Below are positions 1 to 5,907 of a stretch of DNA of 5,907 nucleotides, in pieces. Under the pieces are notes generated by a model. That model was given only the letters and a program-made list of their open reading frames with translations, was not told the origin of the DNA and did no database searches. Both the position numbers and the translations under genes were made by a program. The DNA is from Treponema sp. GTDB lineage: Bacteria; Spirochaetota; Spirochaetia; Treponematales; Breznakiellaceae. Numbering within the stretch: position 1 is the stretch's first letter; every line of letters starts with the position of its first letter. Location: NCBI GenBank assembly GCA_031278755.1, contig JAITJV010000199.1, positions 1-5,907 of the forward strand. The letters run 5' to 3'.

Positions 1-964
1 TGAGTTCTTCCCGCCTGAGTTCGTCAAGGCCTACCGTAATGGGGAGCCTCCCTATGAATTCGGGGATCATCCCGAAGTGTATAAGGTCGTCCGGATGAAG
101 CTGATCGAAAAGCTCACGCAGGTTTTTTTCACCGCGTTCGACGGCGTCCGATCCGAATCCCATGGGATGCTGAACCACGCGCTGTTCTATGAATTTATCA
201 AGCCCGACAAAAGCCCCTCCGCAGATAAAAAGGATATCCGTGGTGTTGATCCGTATCATTTCCTGATTGGGATGCTTCCTGCCGCCCTGGGGCGGAACAG
301 ACGCGACGGTTCCTTCTATGATTTTAAGAAGGGCCTGCTGGACGCCTTCGCCCGATACATCGCGGGTGATTGAGACATTTTCACCCTTGCGGGCTATCTT
401 GTCGATTTCGTCAATATACACAATGCCCCGTTCGGCCGCGGCTATATTTCCCCCTGCGCTCTGTATAAGTTTGAGGAGTATATTCTCCACGTCTTCGCCC
501 ACATAGCCCGCTTCGGTGAGGGTGGTTGCGTCAACAATGGCAAAAGGAACCTTGAGCTTGCGGGCAAGGGTTTTTGCAAGAAGAGTCTTCCCCGTTCCCG
601 TAGGGCCTATAAGGAGGACGTTTGATTTTTCAATTTCGACGTCTTCGGGATCTTTCGCGGGATTGGCTATGCGCTTGTAGTGGTTGTACACCGCCACGGA
701 AAGGGCCTTTTTCGCGTGGTCCTGCCCTATGATAAAAAGATCCAGATAGGCCTTTATTTCTTTTGGAGTGGGAATATCTCCGGTAAACTGGCTTGAAAGT
801 TCATGTTCCTCATCCAGGAGAATTTTCCGGCAGACTTCGACGCATTCGTCGCAGATGAATACATCGTTCGGCCCCGCAATAAGGCGGCGGGCCATGTCGG
901 CGCTTTTGCCGCAGAAGGAGCATGAGCGTTCAAATCCGTTTGAACTGTTACGCAAACGCGCCAT
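1..964 (-). CDS. clpX: ATP-dependent Clp protease ATP-binding subunit ClpX (C-terminus cut by window edge)
   Basis: ClpX is the hexameric AAA+ unfoldase that recognises tagged proteins, unfolds them with ATP and threads them into ClpP in the cytoplasm. I read 321 uninterrupted codons from ATG at 964 down to the window edge. About 100 C-terminal residues are missing compared with the usual 410 to 430, including the sensor-2 region. Visible in order: an N-terminal zinc-binding domain with four cysteines (C15, C18, C38, C41); Walker A GPTGTGKT (120-127); pore-1 loop GYVG (153-156); Walker B with IDEID (184-188); the RKH pore loop (229-231); a ClpP-docking loop reading MGF (268-270) where E. coli has IGF; and the Arg-finger segment GRLP (305-308). 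The start is supported by GAGGG six bases upstream. The gene overlaps the end of clpP by 17 bp, so the two are probably translationally coupled. The family assignment is secure. Confidence 0.97.
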   Translation of the reverse strand, partial: MARLRNSSNGFERSCSFCGKSADMARRLIAGPNDVFICDECVEVCRKILLDEEHELSSQFTGDIPTPKEIKAYLDLFIIGQDHAKKALSVAVYNHYKRIANPAKDPEDVEIEKSNVLLIGPTGTGKTLLAKTLARKLKVPFAIVDATTLTEAGYVGEDVENILLKLIQSAGGNIAAAERGIVYIDEIDKIARKGENVSITRDVSGEGVQQALLKIIEGTVASVPPQGGRKHPNQEMIRINTTDILFICGGAFVGLDKFIEQRVVQHPMGFGSDAVERGEKNLRELFDQLHPDDLIHFGMIPEFIGRLPITVGLDELRREEL

Positions 965-1562
965 GTTTTTCCCTCACTAAAATTGAATCGACGACGCCGT
1001 ATTCAACGGCGTCGGAGGCGGACATATAAAAATCCCGTTCCATATCCGCGGCTATACGCTCCGTATCTTTGCCTGAGTGTTTCGCAAAATAATTAATGGT
1101 AAGTTTTTTCAGCCTGATTATTTCCCGCGACTGTATGCCTATGTCCCGCGCCTGACCCTGCGCGCCGCCCCAGGGCTGGTGAATAAGAACGCGCGAAGAA
1201 GGAAGGACCATGCGTTTTCCGGCGGCTCCCGCGGTGAGTATGAGGGCGGCCATGCTGGCCGCCTGTCCCAGGCAGATCGTCTGCACGTCCGACTTTACAT
1301 ACTGCATGGTGTCATAGATTGCAAGGCCCGCGGTAACGCTGCCCCCGGGTGAATTGATGTACAGATTGATGTCTTTTTCCGTGTCCTGTCCGTCAAGGAA
1401 AAGGAGCTGCGCCACGACAAGATCCGCGGTAAGATCGTTTATTTCCCCGTCTATAAAAACGATGCGGTCTTTTAAAAGCCGCGAGTATATATCGTATGAT
1501 CGTTCGCCTGTTCCGCTCTGTTCGATGACATAAGGAACCAGATTGTTCATCTTTTCATTCAT
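948..1562 (-). CDS. clpP: ATP-dependent Clp protease proteolytic subunit ClpP
   Basis: ClpP is the serine peptidase that forms a double heptameric ring and degrades proteins fed in by ClpX or a related ATPase. The 204 residues match the usual length of about 195 to 207. The catalytic triad is visible: Ser103 in GQAASMAA, His128 in LIHQP, and Asp177 in ERDFYMSA. The strand [10 protein letters not shown] (70-79) and the N-terminal VPYVIEQ segment are typical; VPYVIEQ sits near where the mature enzyme starts in propeptide-bearing homologues, so any propeptide is very short. The in-frame TAG that ends tig lies three codons upstream, so 1562 is the earliest normal start. ATG at 1550 (Met5) is the alternative. 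No good Shine-Dalgarno precedes 1562: the nearest GAGG is about 21 bases upstream, which suggests translation depends on coupling to tig. The gene lies between tig (9 nt gap) and clpX (17 bp overlap). Confidence 0.97.
   Translation of the reverse strand: MNEKMNNLVPYVIEQSGTGERSYDIYSRLLKDRIVFIDGEINDLTADLVVAQLLFLDGQDTEKDINLYINSPGGSVTAGLAIYDTMQYVKSDVQTICLGQAASMAALILTAGAAGKRMVLPSSRVLIHQPWGGAQGQARDIGIQSREIIRLKKLTINYFAKHSGKDTERIAADMERDFYMSASDAVEYGVVDSILVREKHGAFA
971..975 (-). promoter_or_regulatory. Ribosome binding site of clpX
   Basis: GAGGG on the minus strand lies six bases before the clpX ATG at 964, inside the last codons of clpP. It decides the clpX start and shows that clpX has its own initiation signal although the genes overlap. 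Confidence 0.75.
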
Positions 1563-1571
1563 AGGTAAAAT

Positions 1572-2939
1572 CTAACCATTAATCCTCATGAGGTCCAGGT
1601 AATTTTCCCGTTTACCTGGTTTTATTTTATTTTCCGCCAATAGAAGGTCGAACAGCTTCCTTTCCCTGATTTCTTCCTTGAGGTATTCCGTCATGGAATT
1701 ATCCTTATAATATTTTTTGATTTCTTCAACGGCCGTTTCCCCCCCCTCCGCCATGTTTTCAAATTCCTTTTCAAGTTCTTCATCCGAAACGGCAAGCGAA
1801 AGATCCTCCATCAGCGTTTCCACTATAAGCCTTGAATGAAGGGCCTTTACCGCTTCGGGGCGCCATTCGTTTTGTATTTCTTCGGCGGTTTTGCCGTCCT
1901 TTTCCATCATTTTGATGATTTCCTCAACCGGGGCGTTAAAGCGGCGCGCCAGGCTGCGCCACCGGGATTCAAGTTCTATGCGTATCATGGATTCAGGTAT
2001 GTCAACGGGGGTGTTTTCAACAAGCTTTTCAAGCAGCCGGGAAATCCTGACGTCCCTGAGCCGCTTTTCAAGATTTTTTTCAAGGCGGGAACGTATGCTG
2101 TTTTTAAGATCGTCAAGGGTCTTGTATTTTTCATCCACATCCTGGGCAAAATCATCATCCAGATCGGGAAGCTTTTTTTCCTTAAGGGCGGTAAGCGTCA
2201 CCCTGAGCTTTTTGGTTTTCCCGGCAAGTTCAGGATCGGAAAAATCAGCGGGAAAGGTCTTTTCAAAATCCTTTGTTTCGCCCTTTTTCATACCGGCAAC
2301 TTCATCATCGAATTTATAGATATTATATCCGGAACCGAGGGTAAAAACAAAATCCTGCCTTTCGGCGCCCGGAACCGCGTTTCCCCCCTCGTCCCTTTCG
2401 CAGTAGTTGACGGTAACGACGTTGTCCTTTTCGGCCGCCGCTTCATCGTCGCGATCAAGGACTATGGAATTCCGCTCCCGTATCTGTTCAAGTTCCCGGT
2501 TTATGTCTTCGCCGGTAAGTTCCGCGACGGGGGCTTCGATTTCGATGTCTTTATATTTTCCGACTGAAACTTTGGGCAGTACGTCGTACACCACCGAAAA
2601 GGTAAGGTCCTTGCCGGCGTCGAATTTGGGATCTTCCTCCACGCGGGGGGTGGAGTAGGGGAGGGGCCTGTCTTCCCGGGCAAAGCCCTCGTCGTCAAAA
2701 ACCTGGGTAAGCGCTCCTTCAATGGTGCGCTCCAGCGCCTCCCCCTTGAGGGCGTCTCCGAATTTACGGACAAGAATCTCGCGGGGCGCCTTCCCCTTGC
2801 GGAACCCCGGTATCTGTATGCTTTTTGAGTAATCTTTGAGGAGGTTGTCATAACTGGAACCGACGTCGTCTTTTCCGACCGTAAGGGTCAATTTGACGCT
2901 GGAATGCTCAAGGCGGGTAATTTCTTTGGATACGGTCAC
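1572..2939 (-). CDS. tig: Trigger factor, ribosome-associated chaperone and peptidyl-prolyl isomerase
   Basis: Trigger factor binds near the ribosomal exit tunnel and shields nascent chains; its middle domain is an FKBP-type prolyl isomerase. With the GTG start at 2939 the protein has 455 residues, close to the usual 430 to 450. Domains: N-terminal ribosome-binding domain with the signature GFRKGKAP (45-52); FKBP-like domain at about 170-255, containing the FxLGSG and VAGMKKGE segments; then a helical, charge-rich C-terminal substrate-binding domain starting near LPDLDDDFA (257-265). The frame stays open upstream to an ATG at 3074, but that 45-residue extension is mostly translated tRNA-Leu (it begins MVKLADTPDLGSGAS) and is not real. 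GTG 2939 has an AGAGGA ribosome site at the right distance and gives the typical N-terminus VSKEITRLEHS. tig leads the tig-clpP-clpX operon, an order known from many bacteria. Confidence 0.96.
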   Translation of the reverse strand: MTVSKEITRLEHSSVKLTLTVGKDDVGSSYDNLLKDYSKSIQIPGFRKGKAPREILVRKFGDALKGEALERTIEGALTQVFDDEGFAREDRPLPYSTPRVEEDPKFDAGKDLTFSVVYDVLPKVSVGKYKDIEIEAPVAELTGEDINRELEQIRERNSIVLDRDDEAAAEKDNVVTVNYCERDEGGNAVPGAERQDFVFTLGSGYNIYKFDDEVAGMKKGETKDFEKTFPADFSDPELAGKTKKLRVTLTALKEKKLPDLDDDFAQDVDEKYKTLDDLKNSIRSRLEKNLEKRLRDVRISRLLEKLVENTPVDIPESMIRIELESRWRSLARRFNAPVEEIIKMMEKDGKTAEEIQNEWRPEAVKALHSRLIVETLMEDLSLAVSDEELEKEFENMAEGGETAVEEIKKYYKDNSMTEYLKEEIRERKLFDLLLAENKIKPGKRENYLDLMRING

Positions 2940-2944
2940 ACATT

Positions 2945-2950
2945 TCCTCT
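2945..2950 (-). promoter_or_regulatory. Ribosome binding site of tig, deciding the GTG start
   Basis: AGAGGA on the minus strand places GAGG six bases before the GTG at 2939. An out-of-frame ATG at 2943-2941 lies only two bases from GAGG and would give just 11 codons, so GTG is the better start. The rest of the 60-nt gap between tRNA-Leu and tig shows no convincing promoter or terminator. Confidence 0.75.
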
Positions 2951-2999
2951 TTATTACTGAATTGCGGGAGCCTCCGGGCCGGGCTTCTCTCTTACCTTG

Positions 3000-3080
3000 T
3001 GCGAGAGAAGGGATTTGAACCCTTATGCCGGAGGCACCAGATCCTAAGTCTGGCGTGTCTGCCAATTTCACCACTCTCGC
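3000..3080 (-). tRNA. tRNA-Leu (anticodon UAG)
   Basis: The minus strand folds into a complete class II tRNA of 81 nt. The acceptor arms GCGAGAG and CTCTCGC pair over all 7 bp. The D-arm contains TGGTGAAATTGGCAGAC. The anticodon stem pairs CCAGA with TCTGG around loop CTTAGGA, so the anticodon is TAG (3046-3044), reading CUN leucine codons. A long variable arm (TGCCTCCGGCA) is typical of leucine tRNAs. The T arm is AAGGG-TTCAAAT-CCCTT. The discriminator base is A, also as expected for leucine. The next bases are CA and not CCA, so the 3' CCA must be added by nucleotidyltransferase. Only 60 nt separate it from tig, with no clear terminator, so tRNA processing from a tig-containing transcript is plausible. 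Confidence 0.97.
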
Positions 3081-3093
3081 GTTTTTACCTGTT

Positions 3094-3099
3094 TTTATA
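3094..3099 (-). promoter_or_regulatory. Candidate -10 box for tRNA-Leu (possibly also tig-clpP-clpX)
   Basis: TATAAA on the minus strand ends 13 bases before the tRNA 5' end, which would start the transcript a few bases upstream of the mature tRNA. No good -35 is seen: at 17-bp spacing the hexamer is GACCAT, a poor match to TTGACA. The rest of the 147-nt gap between 3081 and 3227 holds only A-rich sequence and the hairpin near 3217. The call rests on the -10 and its position alone. Confidence 0.45.
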
Positions 3100-3208
3100 G
3101 GGAAGCGGAGCGTAAAATGGTCCTCTGGAAGGGCTATCCCGCTTTCTTTATGATCTTAGCCTTTTTTGTATGCCTGGTCAAGGGCTCTTGAACGGCGCGG
3201 GGGGCGGA

Positions 3209-3225
3209 GGCGCGGCTTCCGCGCC
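3209..3225 (-). terminator. GC-rich hairpin after the beta-barrel gene, possible terminator
   Basis: The minus strand reads GGCGCGG-AAG-CCGCGCC, a perfect 7-bp stem with a 3-base loop, beginning 2 nt after the stop codon at 3230-3228. A second CCGCGCC copy about 8 nt further on could pair with the same left arm. No U-tract follows, so it is not a textbook intrinsic terminator. It may instead stabilise the 3' end of the mRNA or cause weak termination. Confidence 0.4.
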
Positions 3226-3227
3226 GG

Positions 3228-4373
3228 TCAGAATTTCACGCCCGCGCCGACAAAGGGATGCAGAAACGCGGGGTTGGTTTTGTCCGCGGAAAAAAGGTAC
3301 TGAAAATCAGCGCCCGCCGCGGTAAAAAAGGTTTTCTGAAACTGCCATATCACCGAAAACCCCGCGTCCAGGGAAGGGTAGAGAACGTTTACCCCGGAGA
3401 CGGAATTCTGTTTTTTGAAGCCGAGAATCGAAGCCAGGCCCCCGCCTCCGGAAAGCATCAAAGCCAGACGCCTGTCGGCAAGCCACATTTGGGCGGCGGC
3501 GTTAAGCCTGAGATCGGCAAAGTGTCCGGCCGCCCTGTACACGGCGCCCCGGGAAGTATAACTGGACCGGAGGTAATTCCAGCCGGCTTTCGTTTCAAAG
3601 CCGAACGAGAAATTGTTTACTTCAAAAGGCATGATCCCGAAACGGAGATAAACACCGGCGGGATAAAAAGCGCTTTCAAGTATATCGTTTATCTGGCCTG
3701 AAAGGGGGAGCATCGGTTTATAACCCGCGGAAAAATAATAGTTCAGGGAAAGCCGCCGGGGCGGCACCGTGAGGGGCCCCAAATATCCGGAAAGCCCTCC
3801 GGGGTTTTCAAGGATCACATCGTAGACGCCCGCGGCGGGCGGGGAGGCAAAAACCGCCCGGCCTTTTTCCCCTCCCGGTTCAGGGATAAAGACGCCGGTT
3901 TCTTCCCTGCCGTTTGCCCTGTTCCGAAGCGTGACGCGGGATCCTTCCGCAAAGCCGCGGCCGGAAAGGGCAAGGGACGCCGGTTCGCCGGGGCGCAGGA
4001 CGTCGGGATTGACGGCGTATAGTTCCGGCTGCAGCGCGGGAAGCACTTCAAGGTTTATCCAGGGGGGATCCCCCGCGGGCCTGTCAAAGAGATCATAGGC
4101 CTGAATGCGGACACGGTACGAACCGTGCGGCAGGGATACGTCAAGATAATCGGCTTCGGCGCTTTCCCGCAGAATTTCCCGGAAGCCCCCGTCAGGAAGG
4201 CGTTCTTCCACGCGCACTTCATAGCGGGACGCATATTCCTCCGGATACCATGAAATCCGCTGTATAAAACGCGCCGTTCCGGAACTTGTGTCAATAACAT
4301 AGGATTTTTTTTCCTGTGCGGAAAGGGCCGCCGGCAGCAGGAGAACGAGGACAAGGAAGAATCTATTGACCAT
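3228..4373 (-). CDS. Secreted protein with Fn3-like and IPT/TIG-like modules and probable outer-membrane beta barrel
   Basis: I do not recognise a named gene. The 381-residue product starts with a clear signal peptide (MVNRFF, hydrophobic run LVLVLLLPAAL, cleavage likely after ALSA at residue 19). Residues about 30-112 look fibronectin-III-like (IQRISWYPEEYASRYEVRV, then HGSYRVRIQAYD). Residues about 116-204 look IPT/TIG-like (PELYAVNPDVLRPGE, LSGRGFAEGSRVTLR). From about 207 onward come alternating aromatic and hydrophobic strands and a terminal Phe (GAGVKF), as in outer membrane beta-barrel proteins. The frame is open upstream to 4520, but only ATG 4373 puts the signal peptide at the N-terminus, and GGGAG lies six bases before it. 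It overlaps the upstream FecR-type gene by 11 bp, so the two are probably made together. Expected location is the outer membrane with periplasmic N-terminal modules. That and any structural or adhesive role are inference. Confidence 0.8.
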   Translation of the reverse strand: MVNRFFLVLVLLLPAALSAQEKKSYVIDTSSGTARFIQRISWYPEEYASRYEVRVEERLPDGGFREILRESAEADYLDVSLPHGSYRVRIQAYDLFDRPAGDPPWINLEVLPALQPELYAVNPDVLRPGEPASLALSGRGFAEGSRVTLRNRANGREETGVFIPEPGGEKGRAVFASPPAAGVYDVILENPGGLSGYLGPLTVPPRRLSLNYYFSAGYKPMLPLSGQINDILESAFYPAGVYLRFGIMPFEVNNFSFGFETKAGWNYLRSSYTSRGAVYRAAGHFADLRLNAAAQMWLADRRLALMLSGGGGLASILGFKKQNSVSGVNVLYPSLDAGFSVIWQFQKTFFTAAGADFQYLFSADKTNPAFLHPFVGAGVKF

Positions 4374-5907
4374 AGAAAACTCCCGTGTCCCTGACGCGGG
4401 GATTCCCCGGCGCGGGAACATCCACGGTAAAACGGCTTTCACCGGGATTTCCGCGCAGCACAATACGATCCCCTTCCCGGCGCACCGCTTCAACCCGCCA
4501 GATAAAAGAGCCGTTCTCAAGCAGCCTGATATCCTCTACGGAGCAGGAATTCCGCGCGGTCTCGGAACTGATTATTTGCCGCGTTCTTCCGGCGCTTTCT
4601 TTCAGAAGGGTAAAAATATACGACGTCGCGCCTGAAACCTCCTCCCAGCTAAAGTCAAGGCGGCGGCTCCGCCTGAGATGTCCGGGACCCAGCACAAAAC
4701 GGTTTGCGGGGTTCATTTTCCGGGGCGGGGGGAGAAGGGACGGTTCTTTTACCGCCGCCTGTTCAGGTTCAGCTTTCGGCTCAGGCTCAGGTTTCGGTTC
4801 AGGCTCCGCTTTCGGTTCAGGCTCCGCTTCAACAACCGTTTCTTCCCGGATACGGGTTTCAGGCCGTTCCCCCGGAACAATGGTGAAATACGACGCGGAA
4901 GCGGGAAGAGCGGCGCCGGGAAAATTTTCCCATACCCGCCAGTACCAGCTTCCTTCCCCAAGGCTGCACACAAGGGATGTACCGTCCTCGGTGTTTACGG
5001 ACAGATGCGGTTCCGTAAAATCAGGATTGTCCGCTATTTCAAAAATAAAATTTCCGCTGTCGGGAATACTTCGGGAACGGGGCGCCCTTTCCCAGATAAA
5101 ACGCAGTTCCGTACTGTCCGATTCACCCAGGTAAAACGTGAATCCTTCGGCGGGGCTTATAAGCCCGGGCTTTAGTAAAGGAAGGACGATGATTCTTTCC
5201 GCCCGGACGCCCGGAGCGGTATTTTCGGGGTATACCCGCCACCAGTATACCCCGGGGGCCAGATTTACGGAAAACGCGTCCTCCCGGGTGATCTGTATCT
5301 TTTCCATGCGGTCAAAATGAAAACGCCTGTCCAGCGCAAGATCAAACCGTGAAGCGCCGGAATAATTGTTTCGGGACCAGACAAAATCTACCGCCGCCGT
5401 TCCGCTTCCCGCCAGGAAGTACGTATCATGCCGGGGCGAAACGGGCAAAGCCATGGGTTCCCGGGAAAGGGTGGAAAATATTTCACCGGCGGAAAGATTT
5501 TCTCCGTCGCCGGCCGTGACGGTCCCTTCGAGCACCTGCATGGTAAAGGCGCCGGATTCGTCCGCCGACGCGTATACAACCGTGTTCGGCCCCATCTCCA
5601 TGCGGTTTTCTCCCGATACCAGGATGCGTATGGTTTCAGGCCCCGCTTCGCCTACCGCAATGGAAAGATCCCCTCCCGAAAGGTCTACGATGTTTTTTCC
5701 GTTTTCGGTCCGTATCTGTATCAGGGTGTTTTCCGCAAGGTCGATATCGGGGCCGTGTACAAAGTGTATGGTGGCTTCGGAAAGTTCAGCGGTGCGTATA
5801 TAATCGTCCCCGTACACCGGGGCGCCCTGGGAAAGCCTGGTCCAGAGCACCCGGTCAGAAAAACGCCGCTGGGCGACCTGCCGCTTGTATGTAATGGTTC
5901 CCAATGG
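4363..5907 (-). CDS. FecR-domain envelope protein with three Fn3-like modules and an EPEPK spacer (N-terminus outside window)
   Basis: The frame is open to the right edge, so the true start and any signal peptide or membrane anchor lie outside. Positions below count from the TTG codon at 5904 (513 residues to the stop). Residues about 15-145 match a FecR domain: LSQGAPVYGDDYIRTAELSE, then IDLAENTLIQI, LSGGDLSIAV and VLEGTVTAGDG. Three Fn3-like modules follow, each ending in a similar core strand: GVYWWRV (218-224), GSWYWRV (318-324) and GSFIWRV (465-471). Between modules two and three is a Glu/Pro/Lys spacer of EPEPKA/P repeats (361-382), resembling the extended periplasmic linker of TonB. 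FecR proper is a periplasmic partner of a sigma/anti-sigma pathway, but many proteins carry the domain without that role, and no sigma factor is visible here. Likely periplasmic or surface-exposed. It overlaps the downstream barrel gene by 11 bp. Function unknown; the domain call is strong. Confidence 0.85.
   Translation of the reverse strand, partial: PLGTITYKRQVAQRRFSDRVLWTRLSQGAPVYGDDYIRTAELSEATIHFVHGPDIDLAENTLIQIRTENGKNIVDLSGGDLSIAVGEAGPETIRILVSGENRMEMGPNTVVYASADESGAFTMQVLEGTVTAGDGENLSAGEIFSTLSREPMALPVSPRHDTYFLAGSGTAAVDFVWSRNNYSGASRFDLALDRRFHFDRMEKIQITREDAFSVNLAPGVYWWRVYPENTAPGVRAERIIVLPLLKPGLISPAEGFTFYLGESDSTELRFIWERAPRSRSIPDSGNFIFEIADNPDFTEPHLSVNTEDGTSLVCSLGEGSWYWRVWENFPGAALPASASYFTIVPGERPETRIREETVVEAEPEPKAEPEPKPEPEPKAEPEQAAVKEPSLLPPPRKMNPANRFVLGPGHLRRSRRLDFSWEEVSGATSYIFTLLKESAGRTRQIISSETARNSCSVEDIRLLENGSFIWRVEAVRREGDRIVLRGNPGESRFTVDVPAPGNPRVRDTGVFYGQ
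4380..4384 (-). promoter_or_regulatory. Ribosome binding site of the beta-barrel gene
   Basis: GGGAG on the minus strand lies six bases upstream of ATG 4373, within the last codons of the FecR-type gene. It fixes the start at the signal peptide and rejects the longer in-frame reading from 4520. Confidence 0.7.
4759..4824 (-). repeat. Tandem 18-bp repeat encoding EPEPK(A/P)
   Basis: On the minus strand three 18-base units (4824-4807, 4806-4789, 4788-4771), the first being GAGCCTGAACCGAAAGCG, are followed by a partial unit encoding EPEQ (4770-4759). The units differ at only a few positions. They encode EPEPKA, EPEPKP and EPEPKA inside the FecR-type protein. Repeats of 18 bp keep the reading frame, so unit number could vary between strains without breaking the gene. 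Confidence 0.85.
5226..5254. repeat. Perfect 10-bp inverted repeat inside the FecR-type gene
   Basis: Arms CGGGGTATAC (5226-5235) and GTATACCCCG (5245-5254) are perfect inverse complements with a 9-base spacer. The stretch encodes GVYWWRVYP, in which the VY codon pair GTATAC occurs twice and is itself palindromic. It could form an mRNA stem, but the coding constraint explains much of the symmetry. Confidence 0.6.

Noticed and set aside
77..506. Short plus-strand open frames opposite clpX
   Set aside because: The minus strand encodes ClpX without interruption over the same bases.
1836..2567. Plus-strand open frame of 243 codons opposite tig
   Set aside because: It is the mirror of a well-supported trigger factor gene; its Phe/Gly/Lys-rich composition reflects complementary codons and no family motif is visible.
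3132..3167. Plus-strand GGCTA...TAGCC followed by six T, resembling a terminator
   Set aside because: The stem is only 5 bp with a 20-base loop, and no plus-strand gene ends there.
4397..4410. GC-rich palindrome GGGGATTCCCC-like sequence near the end of the FecR-type gene
   Set aside because: Short, within coding sequence, and expected by chance in GC-rich codons.
4374..4520. 49-codon upstream extension of the beta-barrel gene
   Set aside because: It lies inside the FecR-type coding region and would bury the signal peptide; ATG 4373 has a good ribosome site.
4385..5134. Plus-strand open frame of 249 codons opposite the FecR-type gene, with a Gly/Ser/Phe repeat
   Set aside because: The GSGSAFGSG stretch is just the antisense reading of the EPEPK repeat; the opposite strand has clear domain structure.

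Overview
The window is a compact stretch of bacterial chromosome in which every supportable gene lies on the minus strand, so transcription runs from high to low coordinates. It looks like a spirochaete, most probably a moderately GC-rich Treponema relative. That placement is inference. It rests on the protein styles: a FecR-type protein followed by an outer-membrane-style protein, and tig-clpP-clpX in that order. No ribosomal RNA or other marker is present to confirm it.

Right-hand module (5907 to 3228): a truncated FecR-domain protein with three fibronectin-III-like modules and an EPEPK-type spacer. It overlaps by 11 bp a secreted protein with a signal peptide, an Fn3-like module, an IPT/TIG-like module and a probable C-terminal beta barrel ending in Phe. 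The overlap and shared module style suggest a co-translated pair acting in the cell envelope. I cannot assign a precise function. A GC-rich hairpin follows the last stop codon.

Middle (3227 to 2940): a short intergenic stretch with a plausible -10 box, a complete tRNA-Leu with anticodon UAG, then a 60-nt leader.

Left-hand module (2939 to 1): the classical protein-quality-control cluster tig (trigger factor), clpP (protease subunit) and clpX (AAA+ unfoldase, cut by the window edge). tig and clpP are 9 nt apart, and clpP and clpX overlap by 17 bp. Trigger factor handles nascent chains at the ribosome, while ClpXP unfolds and degrades tagged or damaged proteins, so the operon couples folding and degradation. 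tRNA-Leu sits directly upstream in the same direction and may share the transcript.

Nothing here is a clear new system. The least explained part is the FecR/Fn3/EP-repeat protein with its beta-barrel partner. No mobile elements, CRISPR arrays or riboswitches were seen, and no gene-free stretch exceeds 150 bases.
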